From positions 1,674,001 to 1,738,000 of the forward strand of contig NZ_CP013438.1 in the NCBI RefSeq assembly GCF_001718795.1: 64,000 bases of DNA. The letters are read 5' to 3'. The translations under genes and the position numbers were made by a program. The notes under the pieces were generated by a model. It searched no databases and was not told where the DNA came from. It saw nothing but the letters and a program-made list of their open reading frames with translations. Numbering within the stretch: position 1 is the stretch's first letter; every line of letters starts with the position of its first letter. The DNA comes from Burkholderia latens (GTDB taxonomy: Bacteria > Pseudomonadota > Gammaproteobacteria > Burkholderiales > Burkholderiaceae). This document shows positions 17,042 to 26,575 of the stretch, one piece after another.

Positions 17042-18496
17042 TCAGCGTGCGGACGCGATCACGTCCGCGACGGCCGCGGTCAGCTTCTTCGCGTACGACA
17101 CGTGCAGGAACTCGTTCGGACCGTGCGCATTCGACTTCGGCCCGAGCACGCCGCACACCATGAACTGCGCGGACGGAAAGCCGGCCTGCAGCACGTTCAT
17201 CAGCGGGATCGTGCCGCCGAGGCCCATGTAAGCGCAGTCCGCGCCGAAATGGCGGCGCGACGCGGCGTCTAGCGACGACGCAAGCCACGGGGCGAGATCC
17301 GGCGCGCTCCAGCCGGTCGCAGCGCCGGCGTCCGGCTTGAACGTGACCTTCGCGTTGTACGGCGGGTCGAGTTCGAGCAGTTCCTTCAGCTGCTGCACGG
17401 CCTGCGCGGCGTCGACCAGCGGCGGCAGGCGCAGCGACAGCTTGAACGCGGTGCGCGGACGCAGCACGTTGCCCGCGTCGGCGAGCGCGGGCAGGCCGGC
17501 CGCGCCCGTCACCGACAGCGACGGACGCCACGTCGAATTCAGCAGCGCCTCGCGCGGGTCGGTCGTGGTTGGCAGCACGGGCTTGCCGTCCGCGCCGCAC
17601 GCCCAGGGCAGCCCCTTCCACACCGCGTCGCCGAGAATCGCGGCGGCTGCATCGGCCTCGCGCACGCGGCTGTCGGGAATCTCGCAATGGAACACGCTCG
17701 GCAGCAGGTTGCCGTTCTTCGCGTCTTCCAGGCGTTCGAACAGCTGCCGCATCACGCGGAAGCTCGACGGCGCGATGCCGCCGAACACGCCCGAATGAAC
17801 GCCTTCCTCGAGCACTTCGACCTGCAGGTCGCCGGACACCAGCCCGCGCAGCGACGTCGTCAGCCACATCTGGTCGTAATTGCCGGCGCCCGAATCGAGG
17901 CACACGACGAGCGACACCTGGCCAAGCCGGTCGCGCAGCGCGTCGACGTACGGCAGCAAGTCGTAGCTGCCCGACTCCTCGCAGGTCTCGATCAGGCCGA
18001 CGCAGCGCGGTCGTTCGACGCCCTGCTCGTCGAGCGCGCCGAGCGCCGCGAGGCTCGCGTAGATCGCGTAGCCGTCGTCGGCTCCGCCGCGGCCGTACAG
18101 CTTGCCGTTCTCGAACTTCGGCGTCCACGGGCCGAGGTCGGCGCGCCAGCCGTCGAATTCGGGCTGCTTGTCGAGATGGCCGTACAGCAGGATCGTGTCG
18201 GTGCTACCCGAGCGCGTGGCGGGCGTTTCGAAGAAGATCACCGGCGTGCGGCCGGGCAAGCGCACGATCTCGAGCTTCAGGCCTTTCACCGGCTGGCGTT
18301 CGGCCCACTGCGCGGCGTCGGTCACGACCCGTTCGAGATACCCGCGTTTCGCCCAGTCGGGGTCGAATGCGGGACTCTTCGCGGGAATCGCGATGTAGTC
18401 GGTCAGGGCATGGAGGATTTCATCGTTCCACTTGCGCTCGACGAAGGTAACGAGCTTGTCATGGTCGAGGACGGGGGTAGTGTCGACGGAGGTCAT
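17042..18496 (-). CDS. M20 family metallopeptidase
   Basis: A 484-residue zinc peptidase of the M20 family (dipeptidase, carboxypeptidase or amidohydrolase). The metal-binding His-x-Asp sits in TILLYGHLDKQPE, the bridging Asp in LYGRGGADDGYA and the catalytic Glu-Glu in IETCEESGSYD; the dimerisation lid follows around residues 210-370. Its C-terminus has the final His in SNAHGPNEFLH. The ATG at 18496 is preferred; a longer upstream reading adds an unconserved Arg/Gly-rich stretch. It may supply amino acids such as arginine for the AdiC/AdiA pair upstream, but only adjacency supports that. Confidence 0.9.
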   Translation of the reverse strand: MTSVDTTPVLDHDKLVTFVERKWNDEILHALTDYIAIPAKSPAFDPDWAKRGYLERVVTDAAQWAERQPVKGLKLEIVRLPGRTPVIFFETPATRSGSTDTILLYGHLDKQPEFDGWRADLGPWTPKFENGKLYGRGGADDGYAIYASLAALGALDEQGVERPRCVGLIETCEESGSYDLLPYVDALRDRLGQVSLVVCLDSGAGNYDQMWLTTSLRGLVSGDLQVEVLEEGVHSGVFGGIAPSSFRVMRQLFERLEDAKNGNLLPSVFHCEIPDSRVREADAAAAILGDAVWKGLPWACGADGKPVLPTTTDPREALLNSTWRPSLSVTGAAGLPALADAGNVLRPRTAFKLSLRLPPLVDAAQAVQQLKELLELDPPYNAKVTFKPDAGAATGWSAPDLAPWLASSLDAASRRHFGADCAYMGLGGTIPLMNVLQAGFPSAQFMVCGVLGPKSNAHGPNEFLHVSYAKKLTAAVADVIASAR

Positions 18497-19048
18497 GGCG
18501 GGGTGCCTGGATCGGGCTGACGAAAATCCGGATGATACGCCGATGGCCCTGGCGCCGGGGTGGTTTCCGCGTCCGCTTGCGGGCCCCCTTTCGGATACCT
18601 TTCCCGGTGTGTTCACGGGCCGCGCGCGTCGATCGGACGCGACGCATATTCACCGGCGGCGCGTTTTCATTCCGTTGACGACAGTCAACCGGAATCATTG
18701 CCAGCCGAACGATTATTTACATCACGACTTGATTTAACCGGTTCGACAAAAACATCGATTATCGATCGACGCGCCATCAGCCAGCGCGTTCGATCGTCCG
18801 GCATCGCCGCCGCACACCCGCGCAACGCCCAGCGGGCCATATCACCGTGGCCGCTCCGACACATCGTTTCGCCAGTCTCAATGATTCACGTCAATATTTA
18901 ATCAATTTAATTTCCGAATTTTCATTTAACTATCCGATTACCGATATAACATGACCTCGTTCAATAAAACGGCGATCCATTCCGGAATCGCCGACCGGCG
19001 TCCGGCCGCGCCACCTCAACCGCATCACGTCTTTTCAAGGAGCCTCGC
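18497..19048. other. Divergent, AT-rich intergenic region upstream of adiC
   Basis: This 552-base gap separates the M20 gene from adiC. Its right half (about 18660-18960) is markedly AT-rich, with runs such as ATTTACATCACGACTTGATT and TATTTAATCAATTTAATTTC. It likely holds the promoter and a regulator site for the AdiC/AdiA operon. An AAGGAG ribosome site precedes the adiC ATG. I see no gene and no clear terminator. Confidence 0.5.
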
Positions 19049-20569
19049 ATGTCCGATGCCAGCTCGTCCCCTTCCCGTGCCGCCGCCGCCCCGGCGGCGG
19101 CCTCCGCGCCGAAAATCGGCGTCATCCCCGCCACGCTGATGGTCGCGGGCAACATGATGGGCTCCGGCGTGTTCATGCTGCCCGCGAACCTCGCCGCCAC
19201 CGGCGGCATCGCAATCTTCGGCTGGCTGATCACCGTCGTCGGCGCGGTGTCGCTCGCGCTGGTGTTCGCGAAGCTCGCCGCGATCGACCCGGCCGCCGGC
19301 GGCCCGTACGCATATGCGCGCAAGTCGTTCGGCCCGTACATCGGCTACCAGACCAATCTGATCTACTGGCTCGCGAACGTGCTCGGCAACGTCGGCCTCG
19401 CGGTCGCGGGCCTCGGCTATCTGACGCATTTCTTTCCGATGCTGCGCGACCCGCTCGTGTTCGCGCTCGCGCAGATCTTCGTGATCTGGCTGTTCACGTA
19501 CGCGAACATCCTCGGGCCGAACGTCGTCGGTCGCGTGCAGTCGGTCACGACGATCTTCGCGCTCGTGCCGATCCTCGGGATGGCCGTGTTCGGCTGGTTC
19601 TGGTTCAGCAAGGACGTGTATTTCGCCGGCTGGAACGTGTCGGGGGCAAGCAGCTTCAGCGCGATCGGCGCGACGCTGAACTTCACGCTGTGGGCGTTCA
19701 TCGGCGTCGAAAGCGCGTCGGTGTCGGCCGGGGTGGTGGAAAACCCGTCGCGCAACGTGCCGATCGCGACCGTCGGCGGCGTGGTGCTCGCGGCCGTCTG
19801 CTACGTGCTGAGCTCGACCGTGATCATGGGGATGATCCCGAACAAGGCGCTGCTCGCGTCGAGCGCGCCGTTCGCGGATGCCGCACGTCTCGCGCTCGGC
19901 GACACCGCGGCGAATGCGGTCGCGATCTGCGCGGCGCTCGGTTGCCTCGGCTCGCTCGCGGGCTGGACGCTGCTGGTCGGCCAGACCGCGAAAGCCGCGG
20001 CCGACGACGGCCTCTTCGCCGGCGTGTTCGCCCGCGTGAACTCGAAGAACGTGCCGTCGGCCGGCCTCGCGATCGTCGCGGTGATCATGTCGGTGCAGGT
20101 GCTGGCGACGATGTCGCCCAGCGCGAGCGAGCAGTTCGGCAAGATCGCGTCGATCGCCGTGATCATGACGCTGCTGCCGTACATCTATTCGTGCATTGCA
20201 ATCAAGGTGCTCGGTTACGGCAAGATGCCGTCGCACCAGTTCGCGTTCTACACGATCGTCGGCCTGATCGGCGCCGTCTACGCACTGTGGGCGATGGTCG
20301 GATCCGACGGCCAGCAGACGCGCTGGTCGCTGATCTTCGTGATCGCGACGATCGTGTTCTACGAGTTGTCGATCAACCGCCAGCGCGAGATCGAGGAAAC
20401 CCACGTTCATCCGGGCGGCCGCTCGCCGCGCTGGGTGCGCTATTTCGCGCTCGGCGTGACCATCGTCGCGCTCGTCGCGACGTTCTGGATCTCAGTGGGC
20501 CGCCACAAGCTCGACACCCTTCACGCACGCTCGCCGGCCGCAGCCGCGAACGCCCAGGCAACCCAATAA
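19049..20569 (+). CDS. adiC: Arginine/agmatine (or related) antiporter, APC family
   Basis: The 506-residue protein has 12 predicted transmembrane helices and aligns by eye along its whole length with E. coli AdiC. The shared stretches include KIGVIPATLMVAGNMMGSGV, LPANLAATGGIAIFGWL, GYQTNLIYWLANVLGN, LWAFIGVESASVSAGVV and GCLGSLAGWTLLVGQTAKAA. AdiC imports arginine and exports agmatine. The start has AAGGAG at 19037, and the N-terminal leader is Ala/Ser-rich compared with the E. coli protein. The downstream decarboxylase gene starts 15 bases after its stop, forming an exchange-plus-decarboxylation unit for acid resistance or polyamine supply. Confidence 0.93.
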   Translation: MSDASSSPSRAAAAPAAASAPKIGVIPATLMVAGNMMGSGVFMLPANLAATGGIAIFGWLITVVGAVSLALVFAKLAAIDPAAGGPYAYARKSFGPYIGYQTNLIYWLANVLGNVGLAVAGLGYLTHFFPMLRDPLVFALAQIFVIWLFTYANILGPNVVGRVQSVTTIFALVPILGMAVFGWFWFSKDVYFAGWNVSGASSFSAIGATLNFTLWAFIGVESASVSAGVVENPSRNVPIATVGGVVLAAVCYVLSSTVIMGMIPNKALLASSAPFADAARLALGDTAANAVAICAALGCLGSLAGWTLLVGQTAKAAADDGLFAGVFARVNSKNVPSAGLAIVAVIMSVQVLATMSPSASEQFGKIASIAVIMTLLPYIYSCIAIKVLGYGKMPSHQFAFYTIVGLIGAVYALWAMVGSDGQQTRWSLIFVIATIVFYELSINRQREIEETHVHPGGRSPRWVRYFALGVTIVALVATFWISVGRHKLDTLHARSPAAAANAQATQ

Positions 20570-20584
20570 ACGGGGGACTCACCC

Positions 20585-22924
20585 ATGACCGCTTCCTTGA
20601 CCCAACCGGCATTCCGCCGCCTCGGCATGAAGGCGCTGCTCGTACAGCACGACATCGACGAGCGCACGGCGACCGGCCGCGCGGCGACCGCGCTCGCCGA
20701 AGAATTGCGCACACGGCTCGTCGACGTCGTGATTGCGACCTCCGCCGACGACGCGCGCGCGGTCGTCAACGCCGATCCCGCGATCCAGTGCCTGCTGCTC
20801 AACTGGGAACTCGGCAACGATCCCGGGCACGCGCCCGCGCAGGCCGTGCTCGACGCGATGCGCGCGCGCAATGCGACGGTGCCGGTGTTCCTGCTCGCCA
20901 GCCGCGCGAGCGCGGCCGCGATTCCGGTCGACGCGATGCGCAAGGCCGACGACTTCATCTGGATGCTGGAGGACACGACCGCGTTCATCGGCGGCCGGAT
21001 CGTCGCCGCGATCGAACGCTATCGCGAGACCGTGCTGCCGCCAATGTTCCGCGCGCTCGCGCAGTTTTCGCGCGTGTACGAATACTCGTGGCACACGCCG
21101 GGCCACACGGGCGGCACCGCATTCCTCAAATCGCCGGTCGGCCGCGCGTACTTCGAATTCTTCGGCGAGGCGCTGTTCCGCTCGGACCTGTCGATCTCGG
21201 TCGGCGAACTCGGCTCGCTGCTCGATCACTCCGGTCCGATCGGCGAAAGCGAACGTTACGCGGCGCGCGTGTTCGGCGCGCACCGCACGTATCACGTGAC
21301 GAACGGCTCGTCGATGTCGAACCGCGTGATCCTGATGGCAAGCGTCACGCGCAACCAGGTCGCGCTGTGCGACCGCAACTGCCACAAGTCGGCCGAGCAC
21401 GCGATGACGATGTCCGGCGCGATCCCGACCTACCTGATCCCGTCGCGCAACCATTACGGAATCATCGGGCCGATCATGCCTGAGCGGCTCACGGCGGCCG
21501 CCGTGCGTCTCGCGATCGATGCGAACCCGCTCGTGCGCGGCCGCGACGGCATCGATCCGACACCCGTGCATGCACTGATCACGAACTCGACGTACGACGG
21601 ACTCTGCTACAACGTCGCACGCGTCGAGGAACTGCTCGGCCAGAGCGTGGACCGCCTGCATTTCGACGAAGCGTGGTACGGCTACGCGCGCTTCAACCCG
21701 ATCTACCGCGATCGTTATGCAATGCACGGCGATCCCGCGCAGCACGACGCGAGCAAGCCGACCGTGTTCGCAACGCAATCGACGCACAAGCTGCTCGCCG
21801 CGCTGTCGCAGGCGTCGTTCATTCATGTCCGCGACGGCCGCAATCCGATCGAGCATGCGCGCTTCAACGAGGCGTACATGATGCACGCGTCGACGTCGCC
21901 GAACTACGCGATCATCGCGTCGAACGACGTGAGCGCCGCGATGATGGACGGTCCCGGCGGCGAAGCGCTGACGACGGACGCGATCCGCGAGGCGGTGTCG
22001 TTCCGCCGGATGCTCGCGCGGCTGCATGCGGAATGCGAGGAGAACGACGACTGGTTCTTCAACGGCTGGCAGCCGGACACGGTCGTCGATCGCAAGACGG
22101 GCCGGCGCATGCGCTTCCACGAAGCGGACGAAACGCTGCTCGCCACCGATCCGTCGTGCTGGGTGCTGCATCCGGGCGACACGTGGCACGGCTTCGGCGA
22201 CATCGAGGACGACTACTGCATGCTCGATCCGATCAAGGTGTCGATCGTGACGCCGGGCGTCGCGCCGCACGGCGGCCTGATGCCGGTCGGCATTCCGGCG
22301 TCGGTCGTCACCGCGTATCTGGACCGCCACGGGATCGTCGTCGAGAAGACGACCGACTTCACGATCCTGTTCCTGTTCTCGCTCGGTGTGACGAAGGGCA
22401 AGTGGGGCACGCTCGTGAACACGCTGCTCGACTTCAAGCGCGACTACGACGCGAACGCACCGCTCGAACAGGCGCTGCCGGATCTCGTCGCGCGCTATCC
22501 GGACCGCTACGGCAAGCTCGGCCTGCGCGAGCTGTGCGACCTGATGTTCAGCGCGATGAGCGACCTGAAGACGACCGAGATGATGTCGCGCGGCTTCTCG
22601 ACGCTGCCGCAACCGGACTTCAGCCCGGCCGAGGCGTTCGAGCATCTGGTGCACAACGACATCGAGATGCTGGAGTTGTCGGAGATGGCCGGACGCACCG
22701 TCGCAACCGGCGTCGTGCCGTATCCGCCGGGCATTCCGCTGTTGATGCCCGGCGAGAACGCCGGGCCGGCCGACGGTCCGCTGCTCGGCTATCTGAAGGC
22801 GCTCGAGCAGTACGACTTGCGTTTCCCCGGCTTCACGCACGATACGCATGGCGTAGAAGTCGAGGACGGCGTGTACAGGATCGCGTGCATCAAGAAAACT
22901 GTGCGCGCCGCCAACTCGCGCTGA
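20585..22924 (+). CDS. Biodegradative arginine/lysine/ornithine decarboxylase (AdiA-like)
   Basis: The 779-residue protein is a PLP group III decarboxylase close in length to E. coli AdiA (755). Residues 1-140 form the CheY-like wing domain; the PLP lysine lies in TQSTHKLLAALSQASFIH. The conserved HTPGHTGGTAF and LHFDEAWYGYARFNPIY motifs and the C-terminal TKGKWGTLVNTLLDF stretch are present. Pairing with AdiC favours arginine to agmatine. Substrate assignment still needs assay, because lysine and ornithine decarboxylases share the fold. The ATG at 20585 has a GGGGGA site, but an internal Met at residue 15 (MKALLVQHD) matches the usual start and could be the real one. Confidence 0.9.
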   Translation: MTASLTQPAFRRLGMKALLVQHDIDERTATGRAATALAEELRTRLVDVVIATSADDARAVVNADPAIQCLLLNWELGNDPGHAPAQAVLDAMRARNATVPVFLLASRASAAAIPVDAMRKADDFIWMLEDTTAFIGGRIVAAIERYRETVLPPMFRALAQFSRVYEYSWHTPGHTGGTAFLKSPVGRAYFEFFGEALFRSDLSISVGELGSLLDHSGPIGESERYAARVFGAHRTYHVTNGSSMSNRVILMASVTRNQVALCDRNCHKSAEHAMTMSGAIPTYLIPSRNHYGIIGPIMPERLTAAAVRLAIDANPLVRGRDGIDPTPVHALITNSTYDGLCYNVARVEELLGQSVDRLHFDEAWYGYARFNPIYRDRYAMHGDPAQHDASKPTVFATQSTHKLLAALSQASFIHVRDGRNPIEHARFNEAYMMHASTSPNYAIIASNDVSAAMMDGPGGEALTTDAIREAVSFRRMLARLHAECEENDDWFFNGWQPDTVVDRKTGRRMRFHEADETLLATDPSCWVLHPGDTWHGFGDIEDDYCMLDPIKVSIVTPGVAPHGGLMPVGIPASVVTAYLDRHGIVVEKTTDFTILFLFSLGVTKGKWGTLVNTLLDFKRDYDANAPLEQALPDLVARYPDRYGKLGLRELCDLMFSAMSDLKTTEMMSRGFSTLPQPDFSPAEAFEHLVHNDIEMLELSEMAGRTVATGVVPYPPGIPLLMPGENAGPADGPLLGYLKALEQYDLRFPGFTHDTHGVEVEDGVYRIACIKKTVRAANSR

Positions 22925-22932
22925 CCGCGCTT

Positions 22933-22971
22933 GCGCGACGCCGCGCCGGCCGTACGCGGCCGGTGTCGCGC
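22933..22971 (+). terminator. Strong hairpin after the decarboxylase gene
   Basis: Nested inverted repeats (outer GCGCGAC / GTCGCGC, inner CCGGCCG / CGGCCGG around TACG) start 8 bases after the stop of the decarboxylase gene. No T-run follows, so it would be a GC-rich, Rho-assisted or mRNA-stabilising end. Confidence 0.6.
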
Positions 22972-23111
22972 GCCATCGCCGGCAACGGCGCGGCGTCGTT
23001 GCGGCGCCGCGATGACGGCGGTTACGCAGTCAACCACGCGACGTGCGCACGCTTGGCGCCGGCAAGCCGCGAGCACGGAGCCGCGCCGCCGCCGAACGCG
23101 CGGACACGGCC

Positions 23112-24086
23112 TCACGCGTCCGGCGAGCGAACCCCGCGGTCCATCCCGCGCCGGTACGCGGCCGGGCTCGTCGCCGCGACGCGCCGGAAATGCCGGCGCA
23201 ACGATTCCTCCGAGCCGAACCCCGAGCGCGCGGCGATCTGCGCGAGCGACAGCGCGGGATGCGCTTCGAGCATGTCCTTCGCGACGTTCACGCGCTCGCG
23301 GATCAACCACGCAAGCGGCGACATCCCCGTCGCATCCGCGAACTGCCGCTGCAGCGTGCGCGTGCTCATTGCCGCTTGCGCAGCGAGCGACGCGAGCGTG
23401 TGCGGTTCGGCCGCATGCGCGCGCATCCAGTCGATGAGCTTCGCGAGCCGGTCGCTGCCGCCCGGCGCGACCGGGCGCGGCACGAATTGCGCCTGGCCCC
23501 CGTCGCGATGCGGCGGCAGCACGAGGCGCTGCGCAACACGGTTGGCGATCGCGCCGCCGTGATCGCGACGCACGAGGTGAAGCAGCATGTCGAGCCCCGC
23601 CGCCGATCCGGCCGACGTGACGATCTGCCCTTCGTCGACGTAGAGCGCGTCAGGATTCACCGTCAGCGCCGGATAGCGCGCCCGCAGGCGCTCCGCGTAG
23701 CGCCAGTGCGTCGTGACGGTCAGCCCGTCGAGCACGCCGGTCGCCGCGAGCACGAACACGCCCGAGCAGATCGAACAGAGCCGCGCGCCGCGGCGATGTG
23801 CGGCACGCAGCTTCTTCAGCAACGGCTCGGGCGGCAGTTCATCCGGATCGCGCCAGCCGGGAATCACGATGGTATCGGCGCGATCGAGCATCGCGAGCCG
23901 GTACGGCGCGGCGACCGTGATGCCGCCCGCCGCGCGCACCGGGCCCGGCTCGCTCGCGCACACCGCGAAGCGATACCAGTCGACGCCGAGTTCCGGGCGT
24001 TCGAGCGCGAACAGTTCGACCACACAGCCGAATTCGAATGTGCAGAGGCGATCGTAGGCGAGCGCGACGACGAGATGATTGTGCAT
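23112..24086 (-). CDS. GlxA/FtrA-type transcriptional regulator (DJ-1/PfpI plus AraC domain)
   Basis: A 324-residue regulator. Residues about 1-190 form a DJ-1/PfpI-like sensor with the nucleophile-elbow segment ARLCSICSGVFVLAATGVLD; the Cys pair is retained. Residues about 215-315 form an AraC DNA-binding domain, with the first HTH around HTLASLAAQAAMSTRTLQRQ and the second around SLAQIAARSGFGSEESLRRH. Such regulators control amino-acid, betaine or nitrogen-compound genes. It is divergent from the rhodanese gene, with 111 bases between the starts. The target is not evident. Confidence 0.9.
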   Translation of the reverse strand: MHNHLVVALAYDRLCTFEFGCVVELFALERPELGVDWYRFAVCASEPGPVRAAGGITVAAPYRLAMLDRADTIVIPGWRDPDELPPEPLLKKLRAAHRRGARLCSICSGVFVLAATGVLDGLTVTTHWRYAERLRARYPALTVNPDALYVDEGQIVTSAGSAAGLDMLLHLVRRDHGGAIANRVAQRLVLPPHRDGGQAQFVPRPVAPGGSDRLAKLIDWMRAHAAEPHTLASLAAQAAMSTRTLQRQFADATGMSPLAWLIRERVNVAKDMLEAHPALSLAQIAARSGFGSEESLRRHFRRVAATSPAAYRRGMDRGVRSPDA

Positions 24087-24197
24087 GGCGCGATGTTACC
24101 GGAACTTGTCGATCGCGCCACTGCCGCGATAGCCGGCGAACCGCGATACTTCCCTTCATTCCGGCGCATTCCGCGCCGGCCTCAAGGAGCGCTTTTC

Positions 24198-24617
24198 ATG
24201 TCATATGTAACCGACGTCCCCGCCGCCGACAGCGCCGCCGCCCTCGCGCATTTCGAAGCGTCGCTGCGCTTCGAGACCGACTGCTGGGATACGCACGATG
24301 CGCTCGCGTCCGGCGCGCCCGATTTCGTGCTGCTGGACGTCCGCAGTCCCGAGCAATTTGCCGCAGGTCACGTGCCCGGCGCGCGCAACCTGCCGCACCG
24401 CAAGATCGTCGCAGGCAAGCTTGCCGAGTACCCGGCCGACACGCTGTTCGTCGTCTACTGCGCGGGCCCGCACTGCAACGGCGCCGCACGCGCGGCGATC
24501 CGGCTCGCGCGCCTCGGACGCCCGGTGAAGCTGATGATCGGCGGCATCGCCGGCTGGCTCGACGAGGGTTTCGCGCTGAGCAACGAAGTGCACGCACAGA
24601 GCGCCGTTACGCGCTGA
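24198..24617 (+). CDS. Rhodanese-domain sulfurtransferase
   Basis: A single rhodanese domain in 139 residues. It includes PDFVLLDVRSPEQFAAGHVP and GARNLPHRKI. The active-site loop lies in FVVYCAGPHCNGAARAAIRL, with a cysteine at the loop start. This loop is longer than usual and holds a second Cys. The end has the typical GGIAGWLDEGFALS strand-helix. It probably moves sulfur from thiosulfate or a persulfide donor. The AAGGAG site upstream makes the ATG at 24198 clear. Divergent to the FtrA-like regulator, so possibly its target. Confidence 0.9.
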   Translation: MSYVTDVPAADSAAALAHFEASLRFETDCWDTHDALASGAPDFVLLDVRSPEQFAAGHVPGARNLPHRKIVAGKLAEYPADTLFVVYCAGPHCNGAARAAIRLARLGRPVKLMIGGIAGWLDEGFALSNEVHAQSAVTR

Positions 24618-24707
24618 TCGTCACCAAAAACGCAACAATCAATTGCCGGCACACGAATGGAAAAAGCGCGACAATCGGCCTCATTGCAGTTCGGACGGAG
24701 CAGCAAC

Positions 24708-25034
24708 ATGCAACACGCAGTCCTGATTCAGGTGGCCGGTTCGGTCGCAGCGATCGCGCTCTATTTTCTGCCGGCCGTCATTGCCGACCGCCGCGGCCGG
24801 CACGACAAGCTGATGATCGCGATGTTCAATGCGCTGTTCGGGTGGACGGGCATCGGCTGGCTGATGACGCTGTACTGGGCTTGCCAGCCGAACCCGCAAA
24901 CCGACGTCGCGCAAACGATCCTAGCGAAACGCCGCGGCATCAGCATGCGCACCTTCTCGGCCGGGCTGGTCGAACGCGTACAGCGACGCGTCGCAGCGCA
25001 GGAGCAATGGGCCGAGAAGCAGGGTTGCCGCTGA
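24708..25034 (+). CDS. Superinfection-immunity-like small membrane protein
   Basis: A 108-residue protein with two or three hydrophobic helices: IQVAGSVAAIALYFLPAVIA, then MIAMFNALFGWTGIGWLMTL, and a cytosolic tail (RRGISMRTFSAGLVERVQRR). The pattern, with a WTxIGW segment in the second helix, resembles the Imm_superinfect (T4 Imm-like) family found in many bacterial chromosomes. In T4, Imm blocks DNA injection by another phage. Whether this chromosomal copy does so is unknown. The ATG at 24708 has a GGAG site; a longer reading to 24657 adds a non-hydrophobic stretch. Confidence 0.75.
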   Translation: MQHAVLIQVAGSVAAIALYFLPAVIADRRGRHDKLMIAMFNALFGWTGIGWLMTLYWACQPNPQTDVAQTILAKRRGISMRTFSAGLVERVQRRVAAQEQWAEKQGCR

Positions 25035-25058
25035 ATCGCACCGTTCCCGTCGTTGCGG

Positions 25059-26231
25059 TTACCTCGCCGGCATAAACTTCGGCATTCTTACGTTGGCCGA
25101 CGCCCGGTAGTCCCATACCAGCCTGTCGCGGGGTTCATGACCTGCCGCGCGCAACCACGCACCGAATGCCCCCGCCGTGACCGCCCGCGCGATCCGTTCG
25201 CCAGGACACCCGTGCGGCCCGGTGCCGAACCCGAAATTCGGCCCCGGCGCGCGTGCCGGCAACAAGCGATGCGGGTCGCGATGCGCGGACGGGTCACGGT
25301 TCGCCGCCGCCAGCACGACCAGAATCGCCGCACCGGCATCGACGGTCACGCCTTCGATCGTCGTGCGCGATGCAACGAAGCGGCGGGTGTTCTGCACCGG
25401 CGCATCGAATCGGCCGACCTCGGCCACGAATGCATCGAGCGCCGCCGCGTCCGGCATCGCGCGTGCACCGCCGGGCTTCGTGGTATCCCACGCGACCAGC
25501 ACGTTGCCGAGCCATGCGGCCGTCGCTTCGCAGGTCTGCGACAGCAATCCGACGAGATTCGCGACAAGCGCGCCGCTCGCGTGCCAGCCCGCCGCGCGCG
25601 CCGCCTGCTGCACCGCCGCGACCAGTGAGCCGTCCTGCGCACGGGTGTGCGCGACGCGTTCCGTCATCCGGTCGAGCAGGTGCCGCGCGCCTTCGCTTGC
25701 TCGGGCGAGCGCCGCAGCGTCCGACAGGGGCGACAGCGCGGCGACGAAATCCACGACCCACGCGGCGATGTCGTCCAGTTGTGCATCGTCGAAACCGAGC
25801 AGATCGGCGACCGCGCACACCGGCACCGTCATGCACCACGCATTCAATGCATGCGCATCGTGTGGCGCACGGAGTCGGTCGCCGGCAAGCCGTGCGGCAC
25901 GCTCGCGCAGCGCATCCGCGTCGAGCGGCGCGAACGCCGCGCGCAGCGCCTGCTTCGGCACGTCGTGCCGCAACGCGCCGTCGTTCATGCGTACAAGATC
26001 GCCGAACAGCGCGCCGGCCGTCGTGCCGCGCAATGCCGGCGGCACCGGCGCATCGAGCGGCCTGACGCGGCATGCCGGGTGGCCGAGCACGGCCGTCACG
26101 CTCGCCGCGCGGCTCGCGACCCAGAGGCCGAGCGCAGCGTCGAACGCGAGCGGCGGCCCGTCGACGAGCGTCGCGTAGTAGGGATAGGGATCGCGGTGCG
26201 TGACCGCGGCAATCGGATCGGTCGGGTTCAT
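25059..26231 (-). CDS. Cytochrome P450
   Basis: A 390-residue soluble P450. The heme loop is FGFGTGPHGCPGERIARAV, with the FxxGxxxCxG pattern and Cys ligand. The K-helix ExxR motif is in VAEVGRFDAP. The I-helix is less usual: SQTCEATAAWLGNV replaces the common AGxxT with a Gln-Thr-Cys-Glu pattern, a variant seen in some bacterial P450s. No ferredoxin or reductase gene is nearby. It starts at ATG 26231 (MNPTDPIAAVTHRDPYPYYA). The substrate is unknown. Confidence 0.92.
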   Translation of the reverse strand: MNPTDPIAAVTHRDPYPYYATLVDGPPLAFDAALGLWVASRAASVTAVLGHPACRVRPLDAPVPPALRGTTAGALFGDLVRMNDGALRHDVPKQALRAAFAPLDADALRERAARLAGDRLRAPHDAHALNAWCMTVPVCAVADLLGFDDAQLDDIAAWVVDFVAALSPLSDAAALARASEGARHLLDRMTERVAHTRAQDGSLVAAVQQAARAAGWHASGALVANLVGLLSQTCEATAAWLGNVLVAWDTTKPGGARAMPDAAALDAFVAEVGRFDAPVQNTRRFVASRTTIEGVTVDAGAAILVVLAAANRDPSAHRDPHRLLPARAPGPNFGFGTGPHGCPGERIARAVTAGAFGAWLRAAGHEPRDRLVWDYRASANVRMPKFMPAR

Positions 26232-26308
26232 GCGTGCAGTATCGGCGCTCCCGACCGCCGGATGTTTCGGGGTTGCGTGAAATGTCGTGGTGATCGCGTT
26301 GCGCGCGC

Positions 26309-26575
26309 TCAGGCCGCGGACCGGTAACGATGCGTGAGCATACGCATGCAGGCGCGGCCGGCGGAAATTGCGCGCGGCTCCCGCGTCACCGCGTCGTGAC
26401 GGAACATTTCCTGGCGGAAGTGGCCGCTGTCGTCGAACCACTGGCAGATCAGCCAGTCGGCATCGTCGAACGCGACTGGCCCGGCGTAAGTGATGGTCAT
26501 GCGCGGCCCGCCGGTTTTCAGCGTGACGACATCGCCGACGCGAAAGCCGCTGCGTTGATTTTCTCGGATTTTCAT
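26309..26575 (-). CDS. DUF2158/YodC-like small protein
   Basis: The 88-residue protein contains FRVGDVVTLKTGGPRMTITY, followed by ADWLICQWFDDSGHFRQEMF, matching DUF2158 (a small SH3-like barrel). This family has no assigned function. I chose the ATG at 26575, which has GAGAGAG upstream, over the ATG 27 bases further upstream, whose ribosome site is poor. It precedes the P450 gene in the same direction, with a 77-base gap. Confidence 0.83.
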   Translation of the reverse strand: MKIRENQRSGFRVGDVVTLKTGGPRMTITYAGPVAFDDADWLICQWFDDSGHFRQEMFRHDAVTREPRAISAGRACMRMLTHRYRSAA

